From: Microbacterium sulfonylureivorans
GTDB taxonomy: Bacteria > Actinomycetota > Actinomycetes > Actinomycetales > Microbacteriaceae
Assembly: GCF_003999995.1 (NCBI RefSeq)
Contig: NZ_RJAD01000001.1
Span: forward strand, 310,001-374,000
DNA: 64,000 nt
Direction of reading: 5' to 3'
Numbering within the stretch: position 1 is the stretch's first letter; every line of letters starts with the position of its first letter. Below, one piece after another: positions 32,672 through 41,555 of the stretch. Under the pieces are notes generated by a model that saw only the letters and a program-made list of their open reading frames with translations, did not search any database and was not told where the DNA came from. The translations under genes and the position numbers were made by a program.

Positions 32672-34452
32672 ATCAGTCCGGCCAGTCGCGCCTGCGCCTC
32701 GAACGTGGGGCTGCTCGCGACGACCTCCGTGAACGTGCCCTGCGCACCGATCGTGCCGTCCTGCATGAACACGATCTGATCGGAGTCGCGGATGGTGCTC
32801 AGCCGGTGCGCGACCGCGATCACGGTCACATCTCCGCGCAGGCCCCTGATCGCCTCGGCGACATCGGCCTCGGTCTTCGTGTCGAGCGCGCTCGTGGCCT
32901 CGTCCAGCACCAGGATGAGCGGGTCGTTGTACAGCGCACGGGCGATCCCGAGGCGCTGCCGCTGGCCGCCGGACAGGGTCAGTCCACGCTCGCCGACGCG
33001 CGTGTCGAGGCCGTCCGCACGTGCCTCGATCACGCTCCAGAGCTGGGCCCGCCGCGCCGCGGCCTCGACGCGCGCGAGGTCGTACTCCTCGCCCCAGGTG
33101 AGCGCGATGTTCTGCGCGATGGTCCCATCGAAGAGCGTGACCTCCTGCGGCACGTAGCCGACGTGCGTGCGCCATGCCCGCAGCACGTCGCCCAGCGGGC
33201 GGTCGTCGATGCGGATCGCCCCCGACGTCGGTGTCAGCAGGCCCAGGAGCAGATCGATGAGCGTCGACTTCCCGGCGCCGGAGGCACCGGCGATCCCGAC
33301 GGTGCTGCCCAGCGGGATATCCAGGGAGACGTCGCGGACGGCGGCGATGTCGCTGCCGGGGAAGGAGAACGAGACGTCCTCCAGACGCAGCCGCTCGGGG
33401 TCGTTCGGCAGCGGCTCACGTCCGAGCTCTTCGCGATCGGCGTGGAACCTCTTCGACTCCTCGACGTCGGTGATCACGAGCTCGATATAGGGCGCCGACG
33501 TCGCCGTCCGGGTCAGCACCGTCTGGAAGCCCGTGAGCGACGGGACCAGGCGGAAGCCGGCGATGCCGAACACGGCTACCGCCGAGACCGTCGCGTCCAT
33601 GTTGGCTCCGTTGGCGACGTACGCGGCACCGCCCACGACGATGAACCCGCCGATGATCGCGGCGTCGAAGACGAACCGCGGGACCGCCGCGAGGAAGCTC
33701 GAGTTCGCCCGCGCCTGAGAGGTCCGGATGCGTGTCGCCCTCACCACCGCAGTCACCTCGTCGGCCTTGTCGCTGAGCGTGATCTCCTTGAGGGAGGCGA
33801 TCATGCCGGAGATCAGCGCGGCGACGCGCAGCGCGGAGTCCCTGGCGACGCGTGCCGCCTGCCGGGTCTTGCCGCTGAGCACCAGGTACTGCAGCAGGGC
33901 GATCCCGCCGAGGTAGACGATCGTGATGACGGCCGTCAAGGGCTGCGCGATGACGATGATCGCGACGACGCCCACGGAGGTCACGATGAGGCCGGGAAGG
34001 GTCGTCACCGGAAGGAGGAAGCCCGAGACGACGTTGGCGATCGCGCTGTCCGTCATCGCGACGATCTGGGCGCTGTTGCGGGAGATGCGATCGGTCCAGG
34101 AAGAGCGGATGTAGGCGCCGAAGAGCTCCTGCCCCACGGCGAGCTCGTAGCTGGCGAATCGGCGCGTCGCGATCCATTGGAGCCAGACGTTCGCCGCGGA
34201 CTTGGCGATGACCACGCCGGCGAGGATGAGGACGAGCCAGACGACCTGATCCTGCGGGATCGCGCCGACCAGCGGGAGCTGGGCCCCCGACCCCGCCACG
34301 ACGCCGGCGAGGACGACGGCGAGCAGCATCAGCGCGACGACGTCCACGATCGCCAGCACCGAGGACACGATGCTGAAGCCGAGGAGGAACCTGCTGGCCG
34401 ACGACGGGAGCAGCGGCAGCAGCCTCCGGAGGGTGCGAACGATCTGGACCAT
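32668..34452 (-). CDS. PglK-like ABC lipid-linked oligosaccharide flippase
   Basis: 594-residue ABC half-transporter. Residues 1 to about 320 are a six-helix membrane domain ('FSIVSSVLAIVDVVALMLLA', 'PLTAVITIVYLGGIALLQYL'). The ATPase domain has Walker A 'GASGAGKSTL', Q-loop 'VPQEVTLFDG', signature 'LTLSGGQRQRLGIARAL', Walker B 'LILVLDEATSALD' and switch 'VIAVAHRLSTI'. The family includes PglK, which flips undecaprenyl-diphosphate oligosaccharides, and drug exporters; the context of sugar-nucleotide and GT genes favours a flippase. It overlaps the 141-residue gene by ATGA and lies three bases after wbpB. Confidence 0.85.
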   Translation of the reverse strand: MVQIVRTLRRLLPLLPSSASRFLLGFSIVSSVLAIVDVVALMLLAVVLAGVVAGSGAQLPLVGAIPQDQVVWLVLILAGVVIAKSAANVWLQWIATRRFASYELAVGQELFGAYIRSSWTDRISRNSAQIVAMTDSAIANVVSGFLLPVTTLPGLIVTSVGVVAIIVIAQPLTAVITIVYLGGIALLQYLVLSGKTRQAARVARDSALRVAALISGMIASLKEITLSDKADEVTAVVRATRIRTSQARANSSFLAAVPRFVFDAAIIGGFIVVGGAAYVANGANMDATVSAVAVFGIAGFRLVPSLTGFQTVLTRTATSAPYIELVITDVEESKRFHADREELGREPLPNDPERLRLEDVSFSFPGSDIAAVRDVSLDIPLGSTVGIAGASGAGKSTLIDLLLGLLTPTSGAIRIDDRPLGDVLRAWRTHVGYVPQEVTLFDGTIAQNIALTWGEEYDLARVEAAARRAQLWSVIEARADGLDTRVGERGLTLSGGQRQRLGIARALYNDPLILVLDEATSALDTKTEADVAEAIRGLRGDVTVIAVAHRLSTIRDSDQIVFMQDGTIGAQGTFTEVVASSPTFEAQARLAGLI

Positions 34453-34455
34453 GGT

Positions 34456-35442
34456 TCAGAAACGCACGGATTCGCCTGTGCGGGCGGACTCCAGCGAGGC
34501 CTCGACGACGGCGAGGGTCCTGAGGCCCTGCTCCATGGTGACCACGTCGGTCTCCTCACCGAGCACCGCGTCGCGGAACGCCTCGTGCTCGACACGAAGC
34601 GGCTCGCGCTTGGCGAAGGCGTAACGGGTGACGTCGCCCTCCGAGACGCCGCGGAACGACGAGACGGACTCCCACTCCAGCGGGATGGTGCCGTTCGCGT
34701 AGAAGGTGAGATCGCCGGTCGAGGTGTCGGCGACGAACGCGCCCTTCTCCCCCGTCACGACGGTGACCCGCTCCTTCATGGGGCTCAGCCAGTTGACGAT
34801 GTTGTTGACGATGACCCCCGAGGCGGTGCGCCCGGTGATCGTGATCATGTCCTCGTGCTCGCGCCCGCTCTTGAACGCCGTCTGCGCGAAGACCCGCTCG
34901 TAGACGCTCTGGACCACCCACGCGGTGAGGTCGACGTCGTGCGACGCCAGGTCCTTCGCGACGCCGACGTCGGCGATGCGCGACGGGAAGGGGCCCTGGC
35001 GACGGGTGACCACCTGGTACACGCCTCCGAGTTCACCCGCCTCGATGCGACGACGCAGCTCCTGCAGGGCGGGATTGAAGCGCTCGATGTGCCCGACCGC
35101 GCCGACGAGGCCGGCCGCGGCGAAGGCATCCACCATCCGCTGACCCGCCTCGACCGTGTCGGCGATCGGCTTCTCGACGAGAGTGTGCACCCCGGCGGCG
35201 GCGAGCTTGAGCGCGGCGTCCTCGTGGAACCGCGTCGGAACGGCGACGACGGCGATGTCGAGGCCCTCCGCGATGAGCGCATCGATGTCGGGGAGGATCC
35301 GCAGGTCGCCGGCGACCCCGTGCGGGTCGCCGGCGGGGTCGGCGATCGCCACGAGATCGACGCCGTCCAGCTCGCGCAGGACGCGGGCATGGTGGCGGCC
35401 CATCATGCCGACCCCGAGGAGACCGGCGCGGAGCGCGGCCAT
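34456..35442 (-). CDS. Gfo/Idh/MocA oxidoreductase, WbpB/WlbA-like (UDP-GlcNAcA 3-dehydrogenase)
   Basis: 328 residues. Rossmann N-terminus 'RAGLLGVGMMGRHHARVLREL'; the family catalytic Lys is in 'HTLVEKPIADTVEAG'; 'VGHIERFNPALQELRRRI' and 'DLASHDVDLTAWVV' follow. WbpB/WlbA oxidises C3 of UDP-GlcNAc-uronate, giving the 3-keto sugar for amination. Assignment rests on adjacency: the next two genes are a DegT aminotransferase and a left-handed beta-helix acetyltransferase in the wbpB-wbpE-wbpD combination. Start ATG shares one base with the aminotransferase stop (TGATG). Confidence 0.85.
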   Translation of the reverse strand: MAALRAGLLGVGMMGRHHARVLRELDGVDLVAIADPAGDPHGVAGDLRILPDIDALIAEGLDIAVVAVPTRFHEDAALKLAAAGVHTLVEKPIADTVEAGQRMVDAFAAAGLVGAVGHIERFNPALQELRRRIEAGELGGVYQVVTRRQGPFPSRIADVGVAKDLASHDVDLTAWVVQSVYERVFAQTAFKSGREHEDMITITGRTASGVIVNNIVNWLSPMKERVTVVTGEKGAFVADTSTGDLTFYANGTIPLEWESVSSFRGVSEGDVTRYAFAKREPLRVEHEAFRDAVLGEETDVVTMEQGLRTLAVVEASLESARTGESVRF

Positions 35443-36539
35443 CAGGCGCCCGCTCCGGCGACGGCGTTCACGGCGCTGACGATGCGTGCGAGATCATCCT
35501 GGGAGAGCGACGGGTGGACCGGGAGCGACACGACCTCGCGGGCGGCGATCTCGGTCTGGGGCAGGTCGAGGCCCGGTGCGAAGTGGGCGAGCGACGGCAG
35601 GCGGTGGTTCGGGATCGGGTAGTAGACGCCGCTGCCGACCTGGTGCTCCTCCTTCAGCGCACGCACGAAGCCGTCGCGGTCGTCCGTCACCCGGATCGTG
35701 TACTGGTGGTAGACGTGCACGGCGCCGTCGAGCACGGGCGGCACCAGGACTCCACGGAGGTTCGCGTCGAGGAACGCCGCGTTGGACTGGCGGGTCGCCG
35801 TCCAGGCATCCACCTTCGTCAGCTGCACGCGGCCGATCGCGGCGTGGATGTCGGTCATGCGCGCGTTGAAGCCGATGACCTCGTTCTCGTACTGACGCTC
35901 CATGCCCTGGTTGCGCAGAAGGCGCGCGTTGCGGGCGATGTCGTCGGTCGCGGCAGAGATCATGCCGCCCTCGCCGCTGGTCATGTTCTTCGTCGGGTAG
36001 AGCGAGAACATGCCGAACGCGCCGAACGTGCCGACCGGGCGCCCGTCGAGCGATGCGCCGTGCGCCTGAGCCGCGTCCTCGTACAGCGCGATCCCGTGCT
36101 TCGCGGCGATCGCCTCGAGCTCGCGCATGCGCGCGGGGTGACCGTACAGGTGCACGGGCATGATCCCCTTGGTCTTGTCGGTGATGGATGCCTCCACCGC
36201 CGCGGGGTCGAGCGTGAAGGTCTCCGGCTCGATGTCGGCGAACACAGGCGTCGCGCCGGTGAGCGCGACGGAGTTCCCGGTCGCGGCGAAGGTGAAGGAC
36301 GGGACGATCACCTCGTCACCGGCGCCGACGCCGGCGGCGAGGAGGCCCAGGTGCAGGCCGGCTGTTCCGGAGTTGACCGCGACGACGGGGCGGCCCTGCA
36401 CGAAGTGGTCGGCGAACTCCCGCTCGAATGCGGCGACCTCCGGCCCCTGGGCGACCATGCCGCTGCGCAGCACGCGGTCGACCGCCTCGCGCTCCTCGTC
36501 GCCGATGATGGGCTTGGCGGGCGGGATGAACTCGCTCAC
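35442..36539 (-). CDS. DegT/DnrJ/EryC1 aminotransferase, WbpE-like
   Basis: 365-residue PLP enzyme. 'PIIGDEEREAVDRVLRSGMVAQGPEVAAFE' opens it; 'VAVNSGTAGLHLGLLA' binds the cofactor phosphate; 'LYEDAAQAHGASLDGRPVG' has the Asp pairing with PLP; the Schiff-base Lys is in 'MFSLYPTKNMTSGEGGMI'. Expected to transfer the amino group of glutamate to C3 of UDP-3-keto-GlcNAcA. GTG 36539 overlaps the acetyltransferase stop by four bases. The second DegT enzyme of the window (legC) acts on C4 in the other pathway. Confidence 0.88.
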   Translation of the reverse strand: MSEFIPPAKPIIGDEEREAVDRVLRSGMVAQGPEVAAFEREFADHFVQGRPVVAVNSGTAGLHLGLLAAGVGAGDEVIVPSFTFAATGNSVALTGATPVFADIEPETFTLDPAAVEASITDKTKGIMPVHLYGHPARMRELEAIAAKHGIALYEDAAQAHGASLDGRPVGTFGAFGMFSLYPTKNMTSGEGGMISAATDDIARNARLLRNQGMERQYENEVIGFNARMTDIHAAIGRVQLTKVDAWTATRQSNAAFLDANLRGVLVPPVLDGAVHVYHQYTIRVTDDRDGFVRALKEEHQVGSGVYYPIPNHRLPSLAHFAPGLDLPQTEIAAREVVSLPVHPSLSQDDLARIVSAVNAVAGAGA

Positions 36540-37147
36540 GCGATCTCCTCTGTCAGGTGTCCGTCGGACTCGATGTAGCGCGCGCCCGTCGCCGGGCAGA
36601 TCCAGGCGCCCTCGGGCGCCTCGCGGGTGAGGGGGATGCCGGCCTTGCCGACCCATCCGAGCCGGCGGGCGGGGACCCCGGCCACGAGGGCGAACGGCGG
36701 GACGTCCTTGACGACCACGGCACCGGCGGCGACGGTGGCCCACGCGCCGATCGTCACGGGTGCGACGCACGTCGCACGGGCGCCGATGGAGGCGCCGGTC
36801 TCGATCGTGACCCCGACCGGCTCCCAGTCGTGCGCGCTCTTGAGAGACCCGTCCGCGTTGATCGCCCGCGGATACGTGTCGTTGGTCAGCACGACCGCCG
36901 GGCCGATGAACACTCCATCGCCCAGCTTCGCGGGCTCGTATACCAGCGCGTAGTTCTGGACCTTGCAGTTGTCGCCCAGCACGACGCCGGTGCCGATGTA
37001 GGCGCCGCGGCCGACGATGCAGTTGCGACCGAGGACGGCCTGCTCGCGCACCTGGGCGAGATGCCAGATCGAGGATCCGTCGCCGATGTGGGCGTCGGGG
37101 GAGACGTCGGCCGATTCGACGATGCGCACGGCGGAAGAGTGGGTCAC
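36536..37147 (-). CDS. UDP-2-acetamido-3-amino-glucuronate N-acetyltransferase, WbpD-like
   Basis: 203-residue left-handed beta-helix acyltransferase. Hexapeptide turns run from 'ADVSPDAHIGDGSSIWHLAQV' through 'LGRNCIVGRGAYIGTGVVLG', 'NYALVYEPAKLGDGVFIGPAVVL' and 'IGARATCVAPVTIGAWATVAAGAVV'. 'SSIWHLAQVREQAVLGRNC' and 'NDTYPRA' are typical of the WbpD/WlbB group that acetylates the 3-amino group with acetyl-CoA. The C-terminal 45 residues ('GWVGKAGIPL', 'ICPATGARY') form the small cap found in this group. GTG 37147 has an AAGGAG ribosome binding site nine bases upstream. Confidence 0.88.
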   Translation of the reverse strand: MTHSSAVRIVESADVSPDAHIGDGSSIWHLAQVREQAVLGRNCIVGRGAYIGTGVVLGDNCKVQNYALVYEPAKLGDGVFIGPAVVLTNDTYPRAINADGSLKSAHDWEPVGVTIETGASIGARATCVAPVTIGAWATVAAGAVVVKDVPPFALVAGVPARRLGWVGKAGIPLTREAPEGAWICPATGARYIESDGHLTEEIA

Positions 37148-37197
37148 GTTCGGGGGCTCCTTGCACCATGCCGCAGTCCGGTGCGGGGTGCGGCTCG

Positions 37198-37203
37198 ATT
37201 GTA
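37198..37203 (-). promoter_or_regulatory. -10 box upstream of WbpD-like gene
   Basis: TACAAT on the minus strand, 50 bases before the GTG at 37147 and followed by an AAGGAG ribosome binding site. No clear -35 box is visible. A likely internal promoter for the wbpD-wbpE-wbpB-flippase-GT segment. Confidence 0.42.
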
Positions 37204-37211
37204 TCCGGCGG

Positions 37212-38399
37212 TCATGGCCGCCTGCTGAGTGCCGACAGCACCGCCTCCGCGGCCCGCTGGCCCACAGCGGCCAGCGAGACGTGCGCGAGGGCCCACGCCG
37301 CCCGCTCCGGACGACGGCGCTCGGTCTCCCCCGACGCCTCCGCGTCCAGCAGCCGTCGCATGGCGTCGGCGACGGCATCCGTCTCGAACTCCACGGCTTC
37401 GCCGAGCTCGGCATCCGCGACGAGCTCCCGGCCGGAGCGCGCCCCGGTGAACAGCACCGGCGTGCCGCACGCGGCGGCAGCGTAGGTCTTGGTCGGACGG
37501 GCGAAGTCGTAGCCGATCCCGGGAGCGATGCTCACGAGCGCCGCGGTCGCACCGCGGATCCACGACGCCGACTCCGCAGGACTGACGACGCCGCCGAAGA
37601 CGACGCGGCCGGGGACCAGCTGCTCGGCGAGGGATCGCAGATCGCGCTCGACCGCGCCCTGGCCGAAGAACCGCAGCCTCACATCCGGATGCTCCTGCGC
37701 GATGGCGGCGAAGGCGCGCACGAAGATCTCGGGGCGCTGCCACTCCGACATCGTGCCGGTGTAGACGAAGTAGCGCTCATCGGCGGCGGGCGCGACGCCG
37801 GGAGCGAAGACGTCGGTGTCGATGCCGTTGCCGACCACCACCACTCGTTCGCGATCGGCACCGAGCGCGACCAGTCGGTCGGTCACCTCGTCGGAGATCG
37901 ACAGGGTGACGGCCGCGCGTCGCAGCACCGCGCGCTCCATCCGTCGCATGACCTCGACCACCGCCGACGAAGCGCCCATCGACTTCACGCCGTCGGTCCA
38001 CACGTCGGCGGCGTAGTACGCGAAGGGACGGCGTCGCACCGCCGCCGCCATGGCGACGACGAGCCCCGTGGTGGGAGGCGACTCGGCCACCGCGAGGCTC
38101 CATCGGCGGAAGATCAGCCGCAGGAGCAGGGGAACGTCGAAGCTGGCGTACTGCAGGTAGCCGCGCACATTCCCCCCGCTGTCGCGCAGCACCGGCCAGC
38201 GAGAGACCGAGACGCCCGCGGGGTCGGGCGTCGCAGGAGCGTGCTGCGGCGGCACCGTGGTCACGACGGTGACGGATGCCGCGGCATCCGTCAGCCCTCG
38301 TGCCAGCGCCCCCAGGCGGAACGCGCCGGCGCTCACCTCGGGCACGAACAGGCGCGAGGCGATGACGACCGCTGTGCGGCCGGTGCCTGCCGAGGTCAT
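37212..38399 (-). CDS. glycosyltransferase family 4-like
   Basis: 395-residue GT-B protein. 'VVIASRLFVPEVSAGAFRLGALARGL' and 'GFVYYAADVWTDGV'-like sequence ('FAYYAADVWTDGVKSMGA') mark the WbuB-type acceptor domain; 'ADRERVVVVGNGIDTDVF' is the hinge; 'RYFVYTGTMSEWQRPEIFVRAFA', 'FFGQGAVERDLRSLAEQL' and 'YDFARPTKTYAAAACGTPVLF' form the donor domain. WbuB relatives transfer L-FucNAc or similar amino sugars, but specificity is not predictable here. ATGA overlap with the DUF2304 gene. Confidence 0.84.
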   Translation of the reverse strand: MTSAGTGRTAVVIASRLFVPEVSAGAFRLGALARGLTDAAASVTVVTTVPPQHAPATPDPAGVSVSRWPVLRDSGGNVRGYLQYASFDVPLLLRLIFRRWSLAVAESPPTTGLVVAMAAAVRRRPFAYYAADVWTDGVKSMGASSAVVEVMRRMERAVLRRAAVTLSISDEVTDRLVALGADRERVVVVGNGIDTDVFAPGVAPAADERYFVYTGTMSEWQRPEIFVRAFAAIAQEHPDVRLRFFGQGAVERDLRSLAEQLVPGRVVFGGVVSPAESASWIRGATAALVSIAPGIGYDFARPTKTYAAAACGTPVLFTGARSGRELVADAELGEAVEFETDAVADAMRRLLDAEASGETERRRPERAAWALAHVSLAAVGQRAAEAVLSALSRRP

Positions 38400-38830
38400 C
38401 GCGACGCGTCCGAGCCGTCGTCGGGCGCCGTGTCGGCGGGCGACTCGTCGGCACCCGACGGTGTGCCGAGGGAGTCCCGCGCGGACTGCTCGAGCTCTGC
38501 CAGTCGCAGCTCGTGGAAGGCGCTCTGCTCGGCGAGCGTGCGGATCTTGTCCTCGACCCGGGTGAGCTCGGCTCCGTACTGCAGGCTGACGAGGAACAGC
38601 AGCCCGATCGCGATGAAGAACACCAGGTTCGTCGGCACCGCGATGCCCAGAAGCTGAGCGGCCCACGTGAGCGTCTGCGGGAAGATCGCCACGATGAGCG
38701 CGAGGACTCCGCCGACGAGCCACCACACCGCATGCCGCTCGCGGAGCGTGGCGCGACGCATCAGCTCGATGATCGCGACGAGTGCGAGCAGCGCGGCGGC
38801 GATGCCGAAGGCGTAGGTCATCGGGGTCAT
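38396..38830 (-). CDS. DUF2304 small membrane protein
   Basis: 144 residues. Three hydrophobic helices ('YAFGIAAALLALVAIIELM', 'AVWWLVGGVLALIVAIF', 'NLVFFIAIGLLFLVSLQYG') are separated by the family motif 'RRATLRERHAVWWL'. A coiled-coil-like segment follows ('LTRVEDKIRTLAEQSAFHELRLAEL'), then an acidic tail. DUF2304 genes regularly sit next to polyprenol-phosphate glycosyltransferases of family 2, as here (ATGA overlap); the protein may anchor or assist that enzyme. ATG 38830 gives the coupling; an ATG three codons later is possible. Confidence 0.85.
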   Translation of the reverse strand: MTPMTYAFGIAAALLALVAIIELMRRATLRERHAVWWLVGGVLALIVAIFPQTLTWAAQLLGIAVPTNLVFFIAIGLLFLVSLQYGAELTRVEDKIRTLAEQSAFHELRLAELEQSARDSLGTPSGADESPADTAPDDGSDASR

Positions 38831-39561
38831 GCGGCGACCTCCGCCGGGATGGGCACACGAGGACGAAGGAGGGCGAGCAGGAAGGCCATGCCCGCGCGGA
38901 CCAGGTACACCGTCGCGCGCAGCGGCTGGTGCGACGGTTCGCCTGCCTGGCGGGGGCGCATGGCGACGGGATGCTGTGTGAGCCGCAGACCCGCGCGGGC
39001 CCCGATCACGAGCGCCTCGACCGTGTCGCCGAGGTATTCCGCGGGGTAGGTGTCGGCGAACAGGCGCACCGCCGCCGGACCGTTCGCCTTGAACCCGCTC
39101 GTGACGTCGTCGAGCCGGCGCCCGGCGACGCGGCTCACCGCCCACGCGAGGGTGCGCATCGCCCATCGTCGCGGGCCGCGGGCGCCGTAGTCGCCGACTC
39201 CCGCGAAGCGCGCGCCGATGACGACGTCGGCCTCATCCAGCCCCGCGATGAGGTCGGGGATGTAGGCCGGATCGTGCTGACCGTCCGCGTCGACCTGGAC
39301 GACGATCGAGTGGCCGTGGTCCCTGGCGTACCGGAATCCGGCGCGCATCGCCCCCCCGACGCCGAGGTTGAACGGCAGGCGCAGCACGGTCGCGTCGGCG
39401 GCACCGGCCACGCGGGCCGTGCCATCCGTCGATCCGTCGTCGACGACGAGGCACACCGCGCCCGGGACCGCCTCACGGACGCTGCGCACCACCGCAGCGA
39501 CCGACTCCTCCTCGTTGAGCGCCGGAACGACGACCAGAAGGCTGTGCACGGGGGCGGGCAT
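38827..39561 (-). CDS. DPM1-like polyprenyl-phosphate glycosyltransferase family 2
   Basis: 244 residues. 'HSLLVVVPALNEEESVAAVVRSV', 'CLVVDDGSTDGTARVA', 'LPFNLGVGGAMRAGFRYA', metal site 'VVQVDADGQHDPAYIPDLIAGL' and 'DVTSGFKANGPAAVRLF' are all features of the DPM1/ArnC-type subfamily, which makes polyprenyl-phosphate sugars used outside the membrane. A basic, partly hydrophobic tail likely binds the membrane. It lies with DUF2304 and the DUF6541-like membrane protein; a polyprenyl-phosphate sugar donor for a side-branch transferase is a reasonable inference. ATG 39561 follows a -10 box by eight bases. Confidence 0.88.
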   Translation of the reverse strand: MPAPVHSLLVVVPALNEEESVAAVVRSVREAVPGAVCLVVDDGSTDGTARVAGAADATVLRLPFNLGVGGAMRAGFRYARDHGHSIVVQVDADGQHDPAYIPDLIAGLDEADVVIGARFAGVGDYGARGPRRWAMRTLAWAVSRVAGRRLDDVTSGFKANGPAAVRLFADTYPAEYLGDTVEALVIGARAGLRLTQHPVAMRPRQAGEPSHQPLRATVYLVRAGMAFLLALLRPRVPIPAEVAA

Positions 39562-39569
39562 ATCACGCA

Positions 39570-39575
39570 ATCCTA
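39570..39575 (-). promoter_or_regulatory. -10 box for DPM1-like gene
   Basis: TAGGAT eight bases before the ATG at 39561; probable internal leaderless promoter. Confidence 0.46.
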
Positions 39576-39593
39576 GTCCGGCCGGGTTCTGTC

Positions 39594-41555
39594 TCACCGC
39601 TCGCACGCGGTGATCCGCCACAGCGACGCCTCGCCCTCGCTGTCGACCAGCTCGAACCCGGGCTGTCCGGCGAAGTCCGTCATGCCCTCGAGCTCGTAGC
39701 GTCCGGGAGTGTCCTCGCCGAGCCCGAAGTCGAGCACGAACGACGGCGAGCCGTAGACCTCGAGCGCATCGCAGACCGCCGGGTCGGACCCGGCCTCGCG
39801 CAGCTCGTTCTGGATGATCGCCCACTCCGGCGTCCGCGGGTGGGCCCATGTGCGCGGAAAGACGTCGCGGCCGCTGAGCATGTACCCGAAGCCCATGCCG
39901 GTGGACGGGTTGCCGATCACCCGGTCGTCCTCGCCGACGTTCTCGTCGAGACGTTCGAGAAGGGCGCGCTCATCGGGCGAGAGGTAGTCCTCGGTGATGT
40001 AGCGCGACTCGGCATCCACCGTCCCCTGCGTCACCGCGCGCATCTGGATCATCGGCGCGGCGATCAGGGAGGCGATGCCGAGCGCCGCCACCGCGGCGAG
40101 ACCCCAGGTCGCGCCGAGCGCCTCGGCCTCCTCCCCGCGCCTGCGCGAGATCGAGCGGGTCGCCCACGATGCGATCCACGCGAGTCCGACGGCCGCGAGC
40201 GGCACGATCACGACGGCGCATGCCGCCGCGATCCGGTAGGGATCGGCGTACCACGCCCCGAGCAGGACGCGGCGGACGATCGGATTGCCGACCGACGCGG
40301 CGGCCGCGTAGAGGCCGCCCAGCACGAGCCATGCGGTTGCCAGCCAGCGCAGTTCGCGGTGCAGGACCGCCACGACGATTCCGGCGATCATCAGGATGCT
40401 GACGCCGGCGAGCACCGGAAGCAGCACCGGCCCGTTCAGGAGCACGTCGACGACGGCCTCGAGCTTGCTGCGGAACGGAGGCCAGTGAGACCCAGAGGTG
40501 CTCCGGGTGAGTGCGAACCACAGCAGCGCGAAGGCCACCCACGCCGCGGCGAGCGCGGCGACGAGCGCCGTGCGAGCACGACGTCCGGCGGAAGCCGCCG
40601 CGGGGATCGCCCACCACGTGAACCACGACACCGCGATGATCGCCCAGGTGAGGAGCGACGCCGGCTGCGAGAGCGCGATGGCACCCAGGCCCGCGACCAG
40701 GAGGGCGCCCAGCAGTACCGCCGGCCGAAGACGTCCGAGGACCGGGGCATCGGTCGTCATCCACCGCACCGAGCCGACCACGAGTCCGGCGACGGCGGGG
40801 ACGAGGGCCAGCGAGAGGGCGAACGAGTAGACGACGCCCCACTGGAACATCAGCAGCGGGAAGACGACGAGGGATGCCGACAGCGCGGCCGTCAGGGCTG
40901 CGACGGATGAGGCGGCGCCCGTCATCCGCTGCGCGAACCAGGTGACGCCGAGCGTCCACACCCCGGCGGCGATGACCAGCGAGACCATGTTGGCCGCGAC
41001 CGGGATCTCGACACCGGTGAAGAGCACGACGGCCGAGGCGAGGGCGTGCCAGGCTGCGGGGTAGAAGCCCCTGCCCCCCACCACGGAGCTGATCTGCAGC
41101 GACGAGGCCGACCCGGTCTCGAGGATGTGTCGCACCGCGTTGAGGTGGAACACGGCGTCGTTGGTCATCGAGATGGCCGCGGGATCGTTGACGTAGATGA
41201 CGAATCGCACGGTCGTGAGTCCGATGCCGATCACGAGCCCCGCCGTCAGGAGGAGGATCGCACGCGACGACGTTCGCGTGGTGGGCCGGCGCGGCCCGAG
41301 CCACCATCCGACCAGCCATGCGAGACCCGCCAGCGCGGCGACGCCGACCAGGATCGACCACGCCGACCACGGGATCCGCGCCGCGCCGTAGACGAGTGCG
41401 AGGCCGGCGAATGTCGCGACGCCGATCAGCGGTGCGATCGCCCACAGCGCGAGCCCGCGGAGCCGCAGTCCGGCACCCATGACCAGACCCGGCAGGAACA
41501 CGACCGCGAACGCGACGAGGAGCGCGGGCAGGGCGCCCGCCCAGGCGCCGATCAC
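39594..41555 (-). CDS. DUF6541-like polytopic membrane protein, possible glycosyltransferase C
   Basis: 653 residues with about 13-14 helices from the N-terminus to near residue 500, then an extracytoplasmic C-terminal domain of about 130 residues ('SRYITEDYLSPDERALLERLDENVGEDDRVIGNP'). A first loop after helix four to five carries 'YVNDPAAISMTNDAVFHLNAVRHIL', with an Asp and His resembling the loop of GT-C transferases that use polyprenyl-phosphate sugars. The neighbouring DPM1-like enzyme would supply such a donor, so a GT-C activity is proposed. GTG 41555 overlaps the ABC ATPase stop (GTGA). Family assignment is from memory of similar proteins. Confidence 0.72.
   Translation of the reverse strand: MIGAWAGALPALLVAFAVVFLPGLVMGAGLRLRGLALWAIAPLIGVATFAGLALVYGAARIPWSAWSILVGVAALAGLAWLVGWWLGPRRPTTRTSSRAILLLTAGLVIGIGLTTVRFVIYVNDPAAISMTNDAVFHLNAVRHILETGSASSLQISSVVGGRGFYPAAWHALASAVVLFTGVEIPVAANMVSLVIAAGVWTLGVTWFAQRMTGAASSVAALTAALSASLVVFPLLMFQWGVVYSFALSLALVPAVAGLVVGSVRWMTTDAPVLGRLRPAVLLGALLVAGLGAIALSQPASLLTWAIIAVSWFTWWAIPAAASAGRRARTALVAALAAAWVAFALLWFALTRSTSGSHWPPFRSKLEAVVDVLLNGPVLLPVLAGVSILMIAGIVVAVLHRELRWLATAWLVLGGLYAAAASVGNPIVRRVLLGAWYADPYRIAAACAVVIVPLAAVGLAWIASWATRSISRRRGEEAEALGATWGLAAVAALGIASLIAAPMIQMRAVTQGTVDAESRYITEDYLSPDERALLERLDENVGEDDRVIGNPSTGMGFGYMLSGRDVFPRTWAHPRTPEWAIIQNELREAGSDPAVCDALEVYGSPSFVLDFGLGEDTPGRYELEGMTDFAGQPGFELVDSEGEASLWRITACER

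Noticed and set aside
32246..33175. A longer gene upstream-extended through the flippase region in the frame of the 141-residue protein
   Set aside because: The extension overlaps the ABC ATPase domain, whose motifs are intact; ATG 32671 with its ATGA overlap is the sensible start.
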